A DNA stretch of 64,000 nt from Gyrodactylus bullatarudis (lineage: Eukaryota > Platyhelminthes > Monogenea > Gyrodactylidea > Gyrodactylidae), in assembly GCA_012064415.1 (NCBI GenBank), contig SSNU01000272.1, positions 370,992-434,991 of the forward strand. The letters are read 5' to 3'. The translations under genes and the position numbers were made by a program. The notes beneath the pieces are model-generated. The model made no database searches and was not told where the DNA came from. It saw only the letters and a program-made list of their open reading frames with translations. The stretch's first letter is position 1. Each line of letters begins with the position of its first letter. Positions 33,036 through 45,800 of this stretch are shown in pieces.

Positions 33036-33702
33036 ATGAAATATTTCTTGCGTTCTGAATGTGATGCAGAAACTTCCGGACAAAGATTTGTGATAATTTT
33101 TGGCAATGTCTATGATGTCTCTGACTTGTTACTAAATAATTTCTATGATCGATCAATTGATCCCATCAGGAAAAACTTGGGCAAAGATTTGAGCCATTGG
33201 TTCGATAAGACTACGAAAAATGTTCGATATCACTGGGATGAGTTGACAGGAATAAATCAACCTTACGTTCCACAAGGGAGATTCTTTCATGTACCCCCTA
33301 GGTATCCAGACTCGTCATGGGATAACAGCTTTGAAATCCCTTGGTGGCTTGATGAAAATCTGATGGTAGGAAAAATGACAAGTCAAGAAGTCTATTTAGA
33401 GATAACAAATACATTGACTTCTCAAGTCCATTTCATGATGGTAATCAAATATTATTGAGCTAATTTCCTAGGCATGCATTGAGGAAACTATTCAATGCAT
33501 CAAGCATAGATTCATTAGATTGAATAGACATGCATCATCATATACATGGAAGCATCAAGACAAAGTTCTAGACATGAAAAAGACTTTAGTTGAGAACCAA
33601 GTGGCTAATGATATTCTCGAGCTTGAATCATTTAAAATTGATCCGAGGAGCTATCCTATACAAATCTTGCTCTATTTTAGCGATGATTTAACAGAAGATT
33701 GA
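33036..33702 (+). CDS. CYB5D1: Cytochrome b5 domain-containing protein 1 (ciliary)
   Basis: Two exons (33036-33440, 33472-33702) with a 31-nt phase-0 intron give 211 aa, against 228 in human. A b5-like N-terminus (FVIIFGNVYDVSDLL) leads to LGKDLSHWFD, WDELTGINQPYVPQGRFFHVPP and WDNSFEIPWWLDE. The C-terminal beta-grasp part has LTSQVHFMM, HASSYTWKHQDK and ILLYFSDDLTED, all highly characteristic of CYB5D1. The first b5 haem-ligand region lacks the usual HPGG, as only NNFYDRS is seen there. The protein is known from motile cilia (radial-spoke associated), consistent with a ciliated animal. The ATG was chosen as the first in frame just before the domain. It is convergent with NOL12, 22 bp between stops. 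Confidence 0.93.
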
Positions 33703-33724
33703 TCTGATTAAATAAACCTGTATT

Positions 33725-34192
33725 TCATTTAAGACGCTTTTTGAGATTTTTCATTTTTTTCTTATGATCCAAGTACTTTTTCTGTTTAATGAATTTATTC
33801 TTTTTCGGCTTCATTTTCAGGGAGTTTTTCAATTCTTTCTGATTGGATCTGGTGTTCTCGACTGAGGAAAAATCACAACCAGCTTGCGGAGTATAAATAA
33901 TGTCTTCGATTGTCACTTCATTATTTCCATCATTAATAACTGAAGTTTTTTTCGTGAATGAATCTTTAAGAAATTCTGGTATTCCTGAGTTAAGAATTTT
34001 AAGCCTTTCCTCTTCTTTATACCGAGATTTAATTTCTTTGATTTCTTTCTTCAGCCTTGCCTCGTGTTCTTCTTTAGCCTTTTTCCTTCGCTCATCTTTT
34101 CTTTCTTTGAAGCCGGTTAGATAATCTCTAGAATAAATTATTAGAGCTTACTTTCTTGCTTTGTGATCAAAAGTTACCGACTTTTTGCGCAT
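33725..34192 (-). CDS. NOL12: Nucleolar protein 12 / RRP17 family (rRNA processing)
   Basis: Exons 34152-34192 and 33725-34127 are joined across a 24-nt intron (GTAAGC...TTCTAG), among the shortest in the window, to give 147 aa. The signature start is VTFDHKARKDYLTGFKERKDE, matching the NOL12/Nop25 motif LxFDxxxRxxYLTGFxKRK. A long Lys/Glu helix follows (RRKKAKEEHEARLKKEIKE), then a TVTVTT-like equivalent (NEVTIEDI) and a basic C-terminus. Members are nucleolar RNA-binding proteins needed for pre-rRNA processing at ITS1. The protein is shorter than human NOL12 (213 aa) but has all expected blocks. Confidence 0.88.
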
Positions 34193-35072
34193 TGATCTAA
34201 GTGTTAAATTATTTGATTTTAAAAACAAACCAGATTTGCAAAAAAATAATTTTGTTTGGATGGATGGTTGACGTTTTTTCAAAAAGGGCATTTTTTGGCC
34301 GTGTTGAGGAGTGTTTAACACTCATTGACTGAAAAGGTCCGTTTTACTATTTTTTTCTGTGTTGAGTAGCTCAGCTGCTAGCGGGAGGTGAAAATCAGTC
34401 TAAAAAGAAAAGTATTCTCAAGAAAGTTTCAAACTAAGAATTCAGTAATCAATTAGTTGATTCAACTCATAATTTTCCCATGATTCACGTGAGCCTATCA
34501 AGGTTTGATGAATATTAAAGCTATTTGTGACTAGTGTTTTGCCGAGGTCTATATTAAGCGTTCCTTCCATCCTAGAAGTTCTAGGGTTGAAAATTTTTTT
34601 AACTTGCGGTTATTAACTAGTTGAAAAAATTGTTAAAAATCCTAATTATTGAAGGGAAATAATATAAAATTAAGGAAAATGTCGTTTTTCCATTTTTCTA
34701 AACTTTGGAATATTTTCTAAGATCATTCATAAATTTGAATATAGTCATTAGTTGTGTGACATACCTTGTGTAATACAATACAATATGTATGGTTGCATTC
34801 TCAATGAATTTATGCTATCGCAATGAGTTAATGCAATGAGAAAAACCATTCAACTGTATATTAGTAACTCATTATTTAAAAATACATACCTGTTTCAAAT
34901 GATGTGTAGGATTTCTAAATCTGTTTGTGGCGTAGTATAGCTTACATGAGCTATACTCTGATAAAATTTTGCTACTGCATCAATCAGAAATACTCTAATC
35001 AAACCATATATATTTCAGTTTCTTCTTCAAGTTACAGTTTTATTAAGAGAAAGAGAATTAAATCAGGCAGTC
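34193..35072. other. Intergenic with no gene recognised
   Basis: Upstream region shared by NOL12 (-) and the second cofilin (+). A tagctcag word near 34368 recalls a tRNA D-arm, but no anticodon or T-arm follows. Nothing else is supported. Confidence 0.4.
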
Positions 35073-35536
35073 ATGGTTAGTAGTATCAAATTTCTAAAGA
35101 CCTGTTTAGACTTCCGGAATTAAACCCACAGACGAGTGTATTTCAGTAACAGCTGACTTCTACTATAGAAGATTGTATGGATTTGTGGTTTTCAAAATTG
35201 ACTATCTACATAAACCAGAGATAATCGAAGTTCACTACAAAGCTCCAGTAGGAGAGGATGTTTTTGAGTACGTATTGACAAAGAAAGCAAAATCTCCTTT
35301 TTATATCATCTTTGAATATAAAAACAAAATATTCTTCCTCATTTTGTGAGTTATTTGTTAGACTAATGTATGTCTCTTGTAGAGTTAAAGATGAAGACAC
35401 AGTAAAAGAGAAGATGTTGTATTCATCAACATCAAAGGACTTTTTAACTAAACTAAATGTTTCAGCTATTATCCTTGAAGTTAAGGAAATTGAAGATTTC
35501 ACAAGGGAATTTGTAGAAAGCAAAATCAAAAAATGA
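35073..35536 (+). CDS. Divergent ADF/cofilin (copy 2)
   Basis: ATG alone at 35073-35075, a 34-nt intron, exon 2 at 35110-35345, a 37-nt intron and exon 3 at 35383-35536 give 130 aa. It has the same Met-intron-xSGI start as copy 1 (TSGIKPTDECISV), FVVFKID, a shortened strand region (FFLIL) and the actin-binding helix DTVKEKMLYSSTSKDFLTKL. The C-terminal strand is IILEVKEIEDFTREF. It has Thr where copy 1 has the first Ser, and no obvious LIM-kinase Ser3 except the next residue. The gene has an extra intron and changed core residues, so it is a fast-evolving paralogue 2.8 kb from copy 1. It might be specialised in expression; this is inference. Confidence 0.85.
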
Positions 35537-35654
35537 AGATGTGCAATGCACCAACAAATACAAATAGAAACATGATGAATAAAATATTTTCCTTCTAGAT
35601 TTTATGCAAAATAAATATTTATCATCTCTAAATGTGTAGTTTATGTTGTTGAGT

Positions 35655-36805
35655 TCAAGTGTGAAGCATTAACAATTCTTCTCGGAGATCCAACTTGGCA
35701 CTGGCAATCTCACCATCAAGATCTTCATCAGCAACACACTTAAATGTTGAAAAATAAATGAAAAGTGACTTACATAAAACTCAAAGAATTGATTATTATC
35801 AGAATCATTCATGAGGAAACGTAAGCATAAGAAGCCGTTTTCATTGATTCTAAGGGAGACACGGTCTGAATTTGACATGGCCTTGTTGATGTTTGGTATT
35901 AAAATATCCATTTTATATCGATATATTATTAGATCAGTTATGTTATTCTCGAACATGATCACTTGATTGGAAGATTTGGGAAAATCAAAATTCATTGTAC
36001 CAGCAAAACCATGTGTTGTGAAACGAATCATTGGGGATTGATTAAACCCCTCAGGTATTACGCTAATCTCTATAACCTGACTGGATTTGTCAAAGTCGTT
36101 GAAGGCTGAGCGTAAACTATCTGACTATATAAGAAATTTAGAAATATGTGAAAGAAATATATTTATAACCAAATGCGCATTTCTCAAAGGATCATCAGTG
36201 GTCTCTCTTTGAAAATGATAAAAGTTTACGTTTGAATGAAAAATAATAATTTACAATCTACAAAGAAATAGTATAAGTTAAAGAAATGAGATTATTTAAT
36301 TTTTGTAGAATAAAAGGTTAATTCATAAAAAGTTATCTCACCAAAAAAACAATTTTGACCAATTCTTCTTGGTTGATAGTGTCGAACGAGAGCAGATCAA
36401 CAGCAGGGAGTGTCTTTATCTTACATGTAGCAAAAACTCCGTTCTCTTCGAGAAGAATGTCAAGCGTATCCCCGACACTTTCCATCCGAATATTCAACAT
36501 GGTTTGTCCTGACTTGGAAACTCCAAACAGAGCTAGGCAATCCTATTAGAGTAATAATTCAAAAATAGTATTACAAGAAGAATGGACAAGTTAATTTTGA
36601 AAGACAAATAGGTTTTTTCCAAATGGAAACGATTAAAGAGATCTTTGCCAATGTAAAAGTTCCCCTGAAATGTATGGGAGTCTTCAGTGGTTATTTGAAA
36701 ACCATCCTTTGTGAACATTAGTAATCCAACTTGACGAAATTTAACAATCTTAATAAATGTTATTAGTTTTTTGGAATTTTCAGTGAATAGATCTAAGACA
36801 GCCAT
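35655..36805 (-). CDS. RAD1: RAD1, sliding-clamp subunit of 9-1-1
   Basis: Four exons (36575-36805, 36342-36542, 35774-36124, 35655-35738), introns 32, 217 and 35 nt, give 288 aa against 282 in human. It is colinear with RAD1: a PCNA-like first half with LSFKINLSILLDCLALFG, then FATCKIKTLPAVDLLSFDT. The second half has LRSAFNDFDKSSQVIEI, MIRFTTHGFAGTMNFDFPK and YRYKMDILIPNINKAMSNS, with RINENGFLCLRFLM and FFEFYCVADED near the end. RAD1 forms the trimeric DNA-damage clamp with RAD9 and HUS1. In the second intron a short open segment exists, but the alignment length is complete without it. The opposite-strand cofilin ends 118 bp away. Confidence 0.92.
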
Positions 36806-37035
36806 TGGAAATCAATGTTTCACAAGCAGAACTTTAAAGTGAAACCAGTGTTTAACAAATCTTTTCCTGTTTTGAATCTGATTTTGAATCAAATTTTAAA
36901 ATGTATACGTAGTTAAAGCATTAAACAGCATTAAAAAGAGCACTAGTTTTGTTCTAATCATTCATTTTAAATCAAAAGATTTTGAGCAAGCATCCAAATA
37001 ATAAGCCATTAAATTTTACATCACTTCTTGTCACA

Positions 37036-37725
37036 ATGGGAGATAGTTCAAAAATGTTTTCTGGCCGTAAATATTCGTAAGATATATTATTCATTCTTAG
37101 TACGGCGGCTGAATCTCTATACCATACTCTTGGAGTAGCTAAAGGGTCTCCTGATGATGATATTAGGAGAGCATATCGAAAATTAGCATTGAGATTTCAT
37201 CCTGATAAAAATCCAGATGACCCCTCAGCTGCCGATATTTTCAAAGAAGTCAATCGTGCATACACTGTTCTCAGTAATCCAAATAAAAGAGAAATTTATG
37301 ATCTTTACGGATCTTTTGGCCTAACTATCGCAGAGCAAGTCGGTGAAGAGCACGTTAAAGCATACATGGTTCTCAGCAAGCCATGGTTCAAAGCACTTTT
37401 TGTTCTAACAGGAGTTGCTACTTGTTGCTTCTTCTGTTGTTGTTGTTGCTGCTGCTTCAACTTTTGTTGCGGAAAATATAAACCCAAAGATCCGGCTGAC
37501 CAATGTGTACCTGAGGAATTGGAAAAACTAAGGGTAACTTTGTTGTCAATTTTTTCATTCAAATATATTAACATAATGTTTTTATTACAACCAATTTAGA
37601 AAGAAAATGAAAATGATGATGGCGAGTCTATGCCACAATCTGCCCCAGGATACACTCAATCGCATAATTACAATGAAGCTTACATGCCCAAATCAGTTCC
37701 GATTAATCAACAGCCCATTTTCTAA
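37036..37725 (+). CDS. DNAJC5: Cysteine-string protein (DnaJ, DNAJC5 family)
   Basis: Exons 37036-37076, 37101-37533 and 37600-37725 give 199 aa, almost exactly the usual CSP length (198). The first intron is 24 nt (GTAAGATATA...TTAG). A J domain contains [29 protein letters not shown] with the HPD triad, and [20 protein letters not shown]. The linker has [18 protein letters not shown], and the cysteine string is [19 protein letters not shown], the palmitoylation site that anchors it to vesicles. With Hsc70 it chaperones SNARE proteins such as SNAP-25. A poly(A) signal lies near 37907. Identification is certain. Confidence 0.97.
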
Positions 37726-38184
37726 GACTATTTTAATCTACTCCCAAATGTATGTGAGCCTCGTGTACATTTTTTTCAAAGTATATCAATATTTAAATTC
37801 CATAGCCATGTTGTGATCAATATACTGAGAAGAATACATTCCACTTTCAAGTATGTATGTATTTTTTGAGAATATTAAAACCTTATTTATCCCTGTTATT
37901 AAAGAAAATAAATTAATGATTATTAATTATTGCAATCAATTATGAGTAATGCATTTAATTGATTTGAAAATAACCACTTATGAAATTCATTTATTCTGTG
38001 TTATGATTATTCGTTATCGCGATAGAAAAAGGAGCTTTCATTTGAACCATAAAAATATGATATTAATGAATTTAAAGAGGAATAAAATCTCCCAAAAACC
38101 ATGATATGTTAATAAACTGACTTTTCTAAATCAAAAATAATTAATTTGATCATTTAAATATATAATAGATTTGGTAACACTTCT

Positions 38185-38222
38185 CTTCGGGTACAGCGAA
38201 AAACTCCATTTAGGGGGGAGTT
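38185..38222. repeat. Small hairpin
   Basis: aaaactcc and ggagtttt, 8 bp with imperfect extension (gcga.../...tgcg), surround a G-rich loop. It lies downstream of DNAJC5 and upstream of the assembly gap. Function is unknown; it is not matched to any known RNA. Confidence 0.3.
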
Positions 38223-38371
38223 TTGCGTTTTCTTGGGAAAAAGGATATATGAATAGTATTCATTGAACAATCAATGAGTATTACTCATAGAGGGAATCAC
38301 TGGCAAGGGTTCTTGAATTGTCTACTCACAGCCATGGTCCAGAAAATAGAGTGATGACCTCATTCGATCTA

Positions 38372-39162
38372 NNNNNNNNNNNNNNNNNNNNNNNNNNNNN
38401 NNNNNNNNNNNNNNNNNNNNNNNNNNNNNNNNNNNNNNNNNNNNNNNNNNNNNNNNNNNNNNNNNNNNNNNNNNNNNNNNNNNNNNNNNNNNNNNNNNNN
38501 NNNNNNNNNNNNNNNNNNNNNNNNNNNNNNNNNNNNNNNNNNNNNNNNNNNNNNNNNNNNNNNNNNNNNNNNNNNNNNNNNNNNNNNNNNNNNNNNNNNN
38601 NNNNNNNNNNNNNNNNNNNNNNNNNNNNNNNNNNNNNNNNNNNNNNNNNNNNNNNNNNNNNNNNNNNNNNNNNNNNNNNNNNNNNNNNNNNNNNNNNNNN
38701 NNNNNNNNNNNNNNNNNNNNNNNNNNNNNNNNNNNNNNNNNNNNNNNNNNNNNNNNNNNNNNNNNNNNNNNNNNNNNNNNNNNNNNNNNNNNNNNNNNNN
38801 NNNNNNNNNNNNNNNNNNNNNNNNNNNNNNNNNNNNNNNNNNNNNNNNNNNNNNNNNNNNNNNNNNNNNNNNNNNNNNNNNNNNNNNNNNNNNNNNNNNN
38901 NNNNNNNNNNNNNNNNNNNNNNNNNNNNNNNNNNNNNNNNNNNNNNNNNNNNNNNNNNNNNNNNNNNNNNNNNNNNNNNNNNNNNNNNNNNNNNNNNNNN
39001 NNNNNNNNNNNNNNNNNNNNNNNNNNNNNNNNNNNNNNNNNNNNNNNNNNNNNNNNNNNNNNNNNNNNNNNNNNNNNNNNNNNNNNNNNNNNNNNNNNNN
39101 NNNNNNNNNNNNNNNNNNNNNNNNNNNNNNNNNNNNNNNNNNNNNNNNNNNNNNNNNNNNNN
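38372..39162. other. Assembly gap (Ns)
   Basis: A run of 791 N. It ends immediately inside the left arm of a palindromic repeat (39163-39588). If that repeat is symmetric about 39293, its missing left end would fall near 39000, within the gap. A long hairpin is a plausible cause of the assembly break. Confidence 0.9.
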
Positions 39163-39588
39163 TGATAATATAATTCATCACTTGAAAGAACATTAAAATT
39201 AAGATTAGAATAAAAAACATTTAGATTACCCTGATAAAAATAGTTAGGACTCACACAATATTTCGAATACATGTCGTATTCTTCTTCTGGCTTGAGATTT
39301 TTCAAAAAACTTAAGATGCTTAAACCCTGTGTGAGTCCTAACTATTTTTATCAGGGTAATCTAAATGTTTTTTATTCTAATCTTAATTTTAATGTTCTTT
39401 CAAGTGATGAATTATATTATCAGAGTTATTACTCTAATAATTCTGATTACTATAAACAATCACTGTAATTTTTATAATCCTTATTTTTTAAGAAATACTA
39501 CACCTTTCTCTCCTTTTTCTTTTTATACAGATAGATCAATACAAGCCAGAATACAACATAGTCAGGCAGCAAGCGAACAACGTTATAG
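39163..39588. mobile_element. Long-TIR MITE, copy next to the gap
   Basis: 39163-39258 is a near-exact inverse of 39328-39430, centred near 39293 with a short spacer containing gtcgtattcttcttctggcttg. The right half continues to the family terminus (gtcaggcagcaagcgaacaacgttatag). It is the same family as 24316-24696, with an extra central cacacaatatttcgaatacatg block also present at 1058-1080. There is no ORF. Confidence 0.8.
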
Positions 39589-39865
39589 TCAATTAAAGAA
39601 TGTTATATATTTTAGATGAAATCTGTGTTTTAATGAGAAAATATATTGAATTTAAATCTATTAGATATAAATATAAACAGACCATAAGTGAAAATAACCC
39701 TTACCATGACAGTAAAACAAACAAGGCCTGACGAACCATAGAAGAAATAATTTTGTAAAACTTACTATAACAGAAAAAAAATATATCAAGGAAATATATC
39801 ATGTATGTATTATTAAAATTCATATAAATAATAGGATAAAGGATAGTTTAATTCTGTAAGAATGC

Positions 39866-42800
39866 TCAGATAATTTCACCAGAACTGGAGTCTGTATAAT
39901 AGGTCATCTCGTAATTCATAATAGGTCTCTTATTCTTCTCTGCTCCGACATCAACTTCACAGAAGGACTTCTTGAAAGTCTTATTCTCACATAGGGATTT
40001 GGAATTATTTGTATTTTGACACATTATTGTATTATGACCATTAGGGCCATTTGGAGAACTTCCCGATGGGCTAGAGGAACTCCAATGACCTGGACTATCA
40101 CTGTCTGAACTGTTTTGTATTAAATTATGAAAATAACTATTCGCCTTTTGATTGCACATTTTCTTCGGAGGTTCGTATGGTTCTTCATTGGAGAATTTAT
40201 TCATTGCTGACTGAGGACGTTGTATAAAGTTTAAGGTATAATCACTCAGATTTATTCTACAATTCTTGGCATTCTCAAGCCATTCTTTCTGATTAATTAC
40301 ATTCTGATTTCTAAATGAACTTGGATCTCTATGGTAGTTTTCAAATAACTCTACAATTTTCTCATGACCATTTATTTGAGCCAAGGTTTTGGCGTTGCGA
40401 TCAATTTGATCGACCAGTTCAACATTAGACCCAGCCACAATCAGATCATAGCAAATGTTGAGCAGACCCTCTTTAGCAGCCAGCATTAAAGCGGTCTCCT
40501 CAAAATGAGTAGTAGAGTCAATATTGGCCCCGGAGAAGATGAGTTTCCTGACAATATCTTGTTGATTTGTCACTGATGCCCAGTGAAGAGCGGTTCTGCC
40601 TAAAGAATCAACACCGTTAAGATCTAGGAGAGACGAAGATAAATCTTCTTGTTGTGAGTTTATGAGCCCGTCAAGTTGTGACGAGGAAGATTTTGTTTGA
40701 TTCGACAAAGGAATACGACCAGAATCTTGAAATGCTGAAAGGGTTGTTGACAGTTCAATCATTGAATCCAAAATCAAGTTGGTGATATCTGGAAAAAACA
40801 ATTATCTTGTTACTAGATTTCATGATTCTTCAGTCTTGTCAGACATACCCAAATCTCCTATTATTATCGCTTGAATGAGGGGAGTCACAGAGGTTTCTGA
40901 CATTGACGATGTGAATATCATGTAATTTTTGTTCAACATTGCTGTTACCATAATTACGGCAACACAATCATAACTTCCAGCACTTATACTAGCTAACAAA
41001 ACTGTCCTGCCATCATTATTCGGTAGACAGAGATCGCCTCCAACATCAATTAAAGCCTGAAGACATTTATACCGATTGTAGTTGGCTGAAACATGCAGTA
41101 TAGTGTTGCCAGAGTCAGCTTGTCGATAACTCAAGAGGTTATTGATCAGATCCAAGTTTATTGAATAACCCTGGAGGATTTCTATGAAATCGCTATCCAT
41201 CTGTGTGATTGAAAAGAATAATTTAAGCTGTTGTTAATTCCTTTTTAATGAGCTGAATGTATTAGAATAGACTCAGTTCAACAGAAAGATGAAACATACT
41301 TTCTTGAGAACATTTTTCATCTGAGGACTCATAAGATTTTGTGACGGTGTATTCGTTAGATTATTCATAAGGCTTTTATAAACGTGGCCAAGTTCCTTGG
41401 AATTTTGTTGTGTCTCATCCCATGCTTCATTTGAGTCAAGCTCCTCATTTTTCATCAGAGTTGTTGTCTCTTGGCCTAATCCGCGCTTCCATAAGGGGAA
41501 CTTGATTTGTTCTCCATGACAAATCGTGAGTTTTGTTGACGCATTTTCCTTATTGGGGATAACTTCGGATTTTCGTTGACTTTCTGAAGTTAGGGGTCCT
41601 ACGGGGTCAGAACACGAGGAGAATGTTGACGAAGGTATTTGTTGCTGGAACTGATGAATGATTTCATCATTTTTTCCAGTATAATATGACCGTTGAAGTT
41701 GAAGCCCTTGATTCATCTGGTGCTGGATAAGGGGAAGGGTTTGGCCGATTTGGGGATAGATGATGGAATCTTCTTGATGATTTGATGTCGAGATTGGAAA
41801 CCATGTTCTTTTAGGACGTATCTACAAGGTTTATTTATTTATAATAAAAAATCAAGTTTTTTTTTTCACTTGACTTACAATTTTTCTCAACTTGAGTGAA
41901 CTATTTTGATTGAAAACATTGAACAAAGTTTGCTCTTGGCTTGTTAGATCAAAGGGTCTCTTTGATAGGGAATACAAAACACTGAATAACATGATGAGAA
42001 GAGTGAAACAGATAAAGAAGACAATGACATAGGTTGTAAGACGACGCCAGGAAATCCTTGTGGTATAATCTTGACCAGAGAGATTGGGAAAATTGATCTG
42101 TTTTAACGTTGGGAATTTATTCCTATCCATAAAGATGGAATCGATTTTCGATAAGAAGCCCAAACGATCTTGTACTCCGCGGTTTTTGCGCATTTTTGTT
42201 GTCAAAAATTCAGCAGCTCTTGTTACACTTCTGATGCAATTTTTATCTGAAATCAAAAAGTATTAATACACCAAGCTGATGAGTATTTCTCTATACACGT
42301 AACTGACATTCTTTGATACATTTTGTGTTGTCAAATTGAAGTTTAACGCTTGAAAGTGCTGTGGACATGGAAATTGGACTGATATGTCTCTTGTAGCGAG
42401 AAAGAATGGGCTCTATTGTTACATTTGAGATGGTCAGTCTAAGCTCACGTTGAATTTCTGTAAATAAAAATGGAAAAATTCGAGTCCGGAAATGAATCAT
42501 TCTATACAATTTTCATCGATTCTCTTCCTTCAAAAGTTTAGCATATCTGTTCAGAACAAGAGACAGAATACAAGAGAATTTTACAATATGAAAAAAAATT
42601 CTATTAAATGTTATTATTATTCAATCAAGCCTAATTAAATACTTCGTTTACCACTCATTCAAGAGAAAATCTATTGATCTCTTGAATCAGAATTTTTTTT
42701 TCTAGATCATGGATAAAAGGTAAACAAACCTTTATCGAGTAATCATACCTGTAGAATTCAAATATGCAATAAATATTGTAAGATAGCCGTAATTTGGATT

Positions 42801-45800
42801 AGGAAAATGACTTTTAAACTAAAAATAATTGTAGATTCATTATGAGCACATTAACAAACCGTATGGAAGACGAAAGATCAAAGAGTTTCAATGTAAATTT
42901 TCATTAAAATATCTTTACTTACTTTCAAAGAAATTTATATTTTCATCACGCGGTATCAACGACTGAATCATTTCTTTATGCTGACGTTTAAGATCATCAA
43001 CACTCATATGCACAGACAACATAAGCCATTCAGTCTTTAGAGTGTTACTGCAGGTTGAATCTTGACAAGAGGTCTCTTCCTCATTCCTCTCTTGGCAGTC
43101 CCAACCGTCCCAGAGACATTCATCAGTGTTGCATTCTTTTTGACATTTACCATCATTGAAAGTCAACTGACATGGAAACCCAAAGTTTTCCAGCACCTTA
43201 CAATCACGATAGGCGACAACCTCTTCAATGCCAGCTTCACGAAAATCATCTTCGATAAGAGGCTGGACTGTTTTCTTGAAGAGGCAATCATTGTTATCGT
43301 ATCCACACATGATCAGATCGCATTCAGGATCACATTTGTTGTTTTTCGATTTGAGTTCACACTCGAATTTATCGCAGAGCTCCTTTTCATATTTGGCGCC
43401 AATCCATTGGTCAATAATTTTGTGACTGAAACAGTCGTTTCCCCTAAGTTCACAATTCTTTCCACAAAAATCTATTTTAAGGAATACGTATTTACTACTA
43501 AGTAGATTGATAAAATTGAAAATAATAATACCTTTTCTACATATGCACCTATAATCTCCAAAGTCATCATAGCAGGTACTTCCGTTAAGACAGGTTGCTG
43601 AGTCACATTCATTCTTGGTATCTATCTCACAATATTCCCCACCAACTCCATCCGGACACTGACACAGGTATGTTGAGGTGTTTGATAATTCCGTATGATT
43701 TCCTTGACGTATCAGGATAGGCATTCCAATGCATTTCCCATTATTCAGACATGAATCTTCTTTACAGATTTTTCCAAAAATTTCACAATCCTCTCCAAAG
43801 TAGTCTTCTTGACATACACAAACTGGCTTAAGACCTTTAGAAATGGGATCATAATGATTTTCACAGGTACCGTTATTTTTGCAAGAAACCTAAATAAAGT
43901 AATTCGATTTTACTGAAGCAAAAAAAAGAGTTTAAGCAAATATAACATCATAAAGACATACTTCTGAACAAGGATCCGAATACTTTTCACAAAATTCCCC
44001 ACTATAACCCAGTTTGCAATGACATATAATCCCTCTGTCATCAGTGTCACAAGTGATTGTTCCATCTTTATAACAGGTTGTCCTATTATTTAAATCTAAA
44101 GGTTTACAATGATTCTCTGCGTACTGACAGTTTTGTCCATGGAAGCCGAGAGGACAAGAGCATTCGTAAAATGTTCCGTGATTTATACAGGTACCATTGT
44201 TATGGCAGAAATTCTATCAGAGAATACAGTTAAAAAGTTATTTATTTATCAAGGAAAAATTAAAAAATTCTTACTCCAGGTATCTTACACTGATCCAAGT
44301 GTATTTGGCAAGTGCCAGCCATTAGAGAATTAGAATTACACATTGGACTCTGGAGTTCATTCCCGATCAGTTGATCACAATAATTTCCTTTATAGCCTTC
44401 CCTACATTGACACTTGAAGCCGTTTATTAGATCAAAACAGGTTCCTCCATCACCACACGGTTCACTTTCACACTCATTGATATCGATCTAGAGGGAAAAA
44501 ATCATGCTAAAAATAATTCCTTTTCTCAATCACTCACACAGATTACTAACCTCACAAAAGAATCCAGTAAAGCCAGGATTACATTGACACTGAAATGAGT
44601 AATCATCGAGATTGCTCAAGCACTTGCCATTATTACGACATGGTTGGAATATCATTTTGTCAGACTGACAGGGATCTATATGCTGGCTACAGTCAGCTCC
44701 ATAATATCCCAGATTACAATCACAGTAATAAGAGCCATATGTATTCTTGCATACACCATTATGATTACAGATATTTGAGTCGTTTAAGCACTCATTGATA
44801 TCGATATCACAATGTTTTCCTATGAAATTCGAGATGAATAATTTTGAAATTTTCTCAAGTGGTAAGAATTTGGGTGATTCTTTCATTAAAGCTTGTAAAT
44901 CTCAAGACCAAAATTCACTCAGACTCATAGCTAAGCGAATAGGATAAAAACGTTTTTTAGCCTTAACAAGTAATCAAGAAATATTGAAGAAGTTTAGCGA
45001 TTATTATTATTCAAGACTAGACTTTATCCGAAAGAAGTTTGCTTTTTGTTTAAAATTTAGTGTCACAGGATGGAAGAAAAAAATAAATTTCAAAATATTC
45101 CCAAATACAAAATTTATTTTCCTAACAAAAACTTGATTGAAAGTTTTATTGTCTATGGAAAAGGAAATAAGTTTTCTTGTATGTAAACACGAGAATAAAA
45201 GTTTGGGTGACAAAATTAGAGGCAAGATAAGTAAATGTATTCTTATTAAAACTATATTACACATCTTCAAGAAGATTAGAAATTTCATTTAAAAAAGAAT
45301 GTTAATTCCCATAAAATTGAGTTCATGAGAATTCTTAGTTATTTGAGTCAAAGGAAAACAATAGTATCAGAAATCCAAATATTTCAATGCAAGATGCTCA
45401 TATTCTTACCAGTAAAATTTCTTCCAGTTGATTGGCACTCACAGGAGTATTGGTCCTGAGAACTTTTTGTGCAATTAGCTCCATTCTTGCATTGAAGACA
45501 TTGGGAATCTTCACCTGGTTTTATTGTAGTTAAGTTAATGCTATGCTTCTTGCATTTTTTATCAACGCTTCCATCAAAACAGACACAAGTGTAATCATCA
45601 TGGGTTTCCAAACAGAGTCCTGCATCGCCACAAGGATCATTGATGCAAAAGCTTTTGCGTTGTTCACAATTTTTGCCAGTAAATCCTTTATTGCATTCAC
45701 ATGAGTAATCTTCATCAGGAAAAGATGAGTAAACCTGACATGTTGAATTATTCTGACAAGGATTTCGTGGCTTTTCACATATGGGAACCCTTCTATCACA

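Noticed and set aside
34355..34400. Possible tRNA from the tagctcag word
   Set aside because: No acceptor stem partner, anticodon arm or gttcga T-loop follows at the expected spacing.
36126..36341. A cassette exon within RAD1 intron 2 (segment with acctggtgatgatcc-like code)
   Set aside because: The RAD1 alignment has exactly the expected length without it.
37430..37470. Microsatellite-like tgttgc repeat as a simple repeat
   Set aside because: It encodes the conserved cysteine string of DNAJC5 and is functional coding sequence.
38318..39305. Long open frames across the N run
   Set aside because: They consist of undetermined residues; openness is an artefact of Ns.
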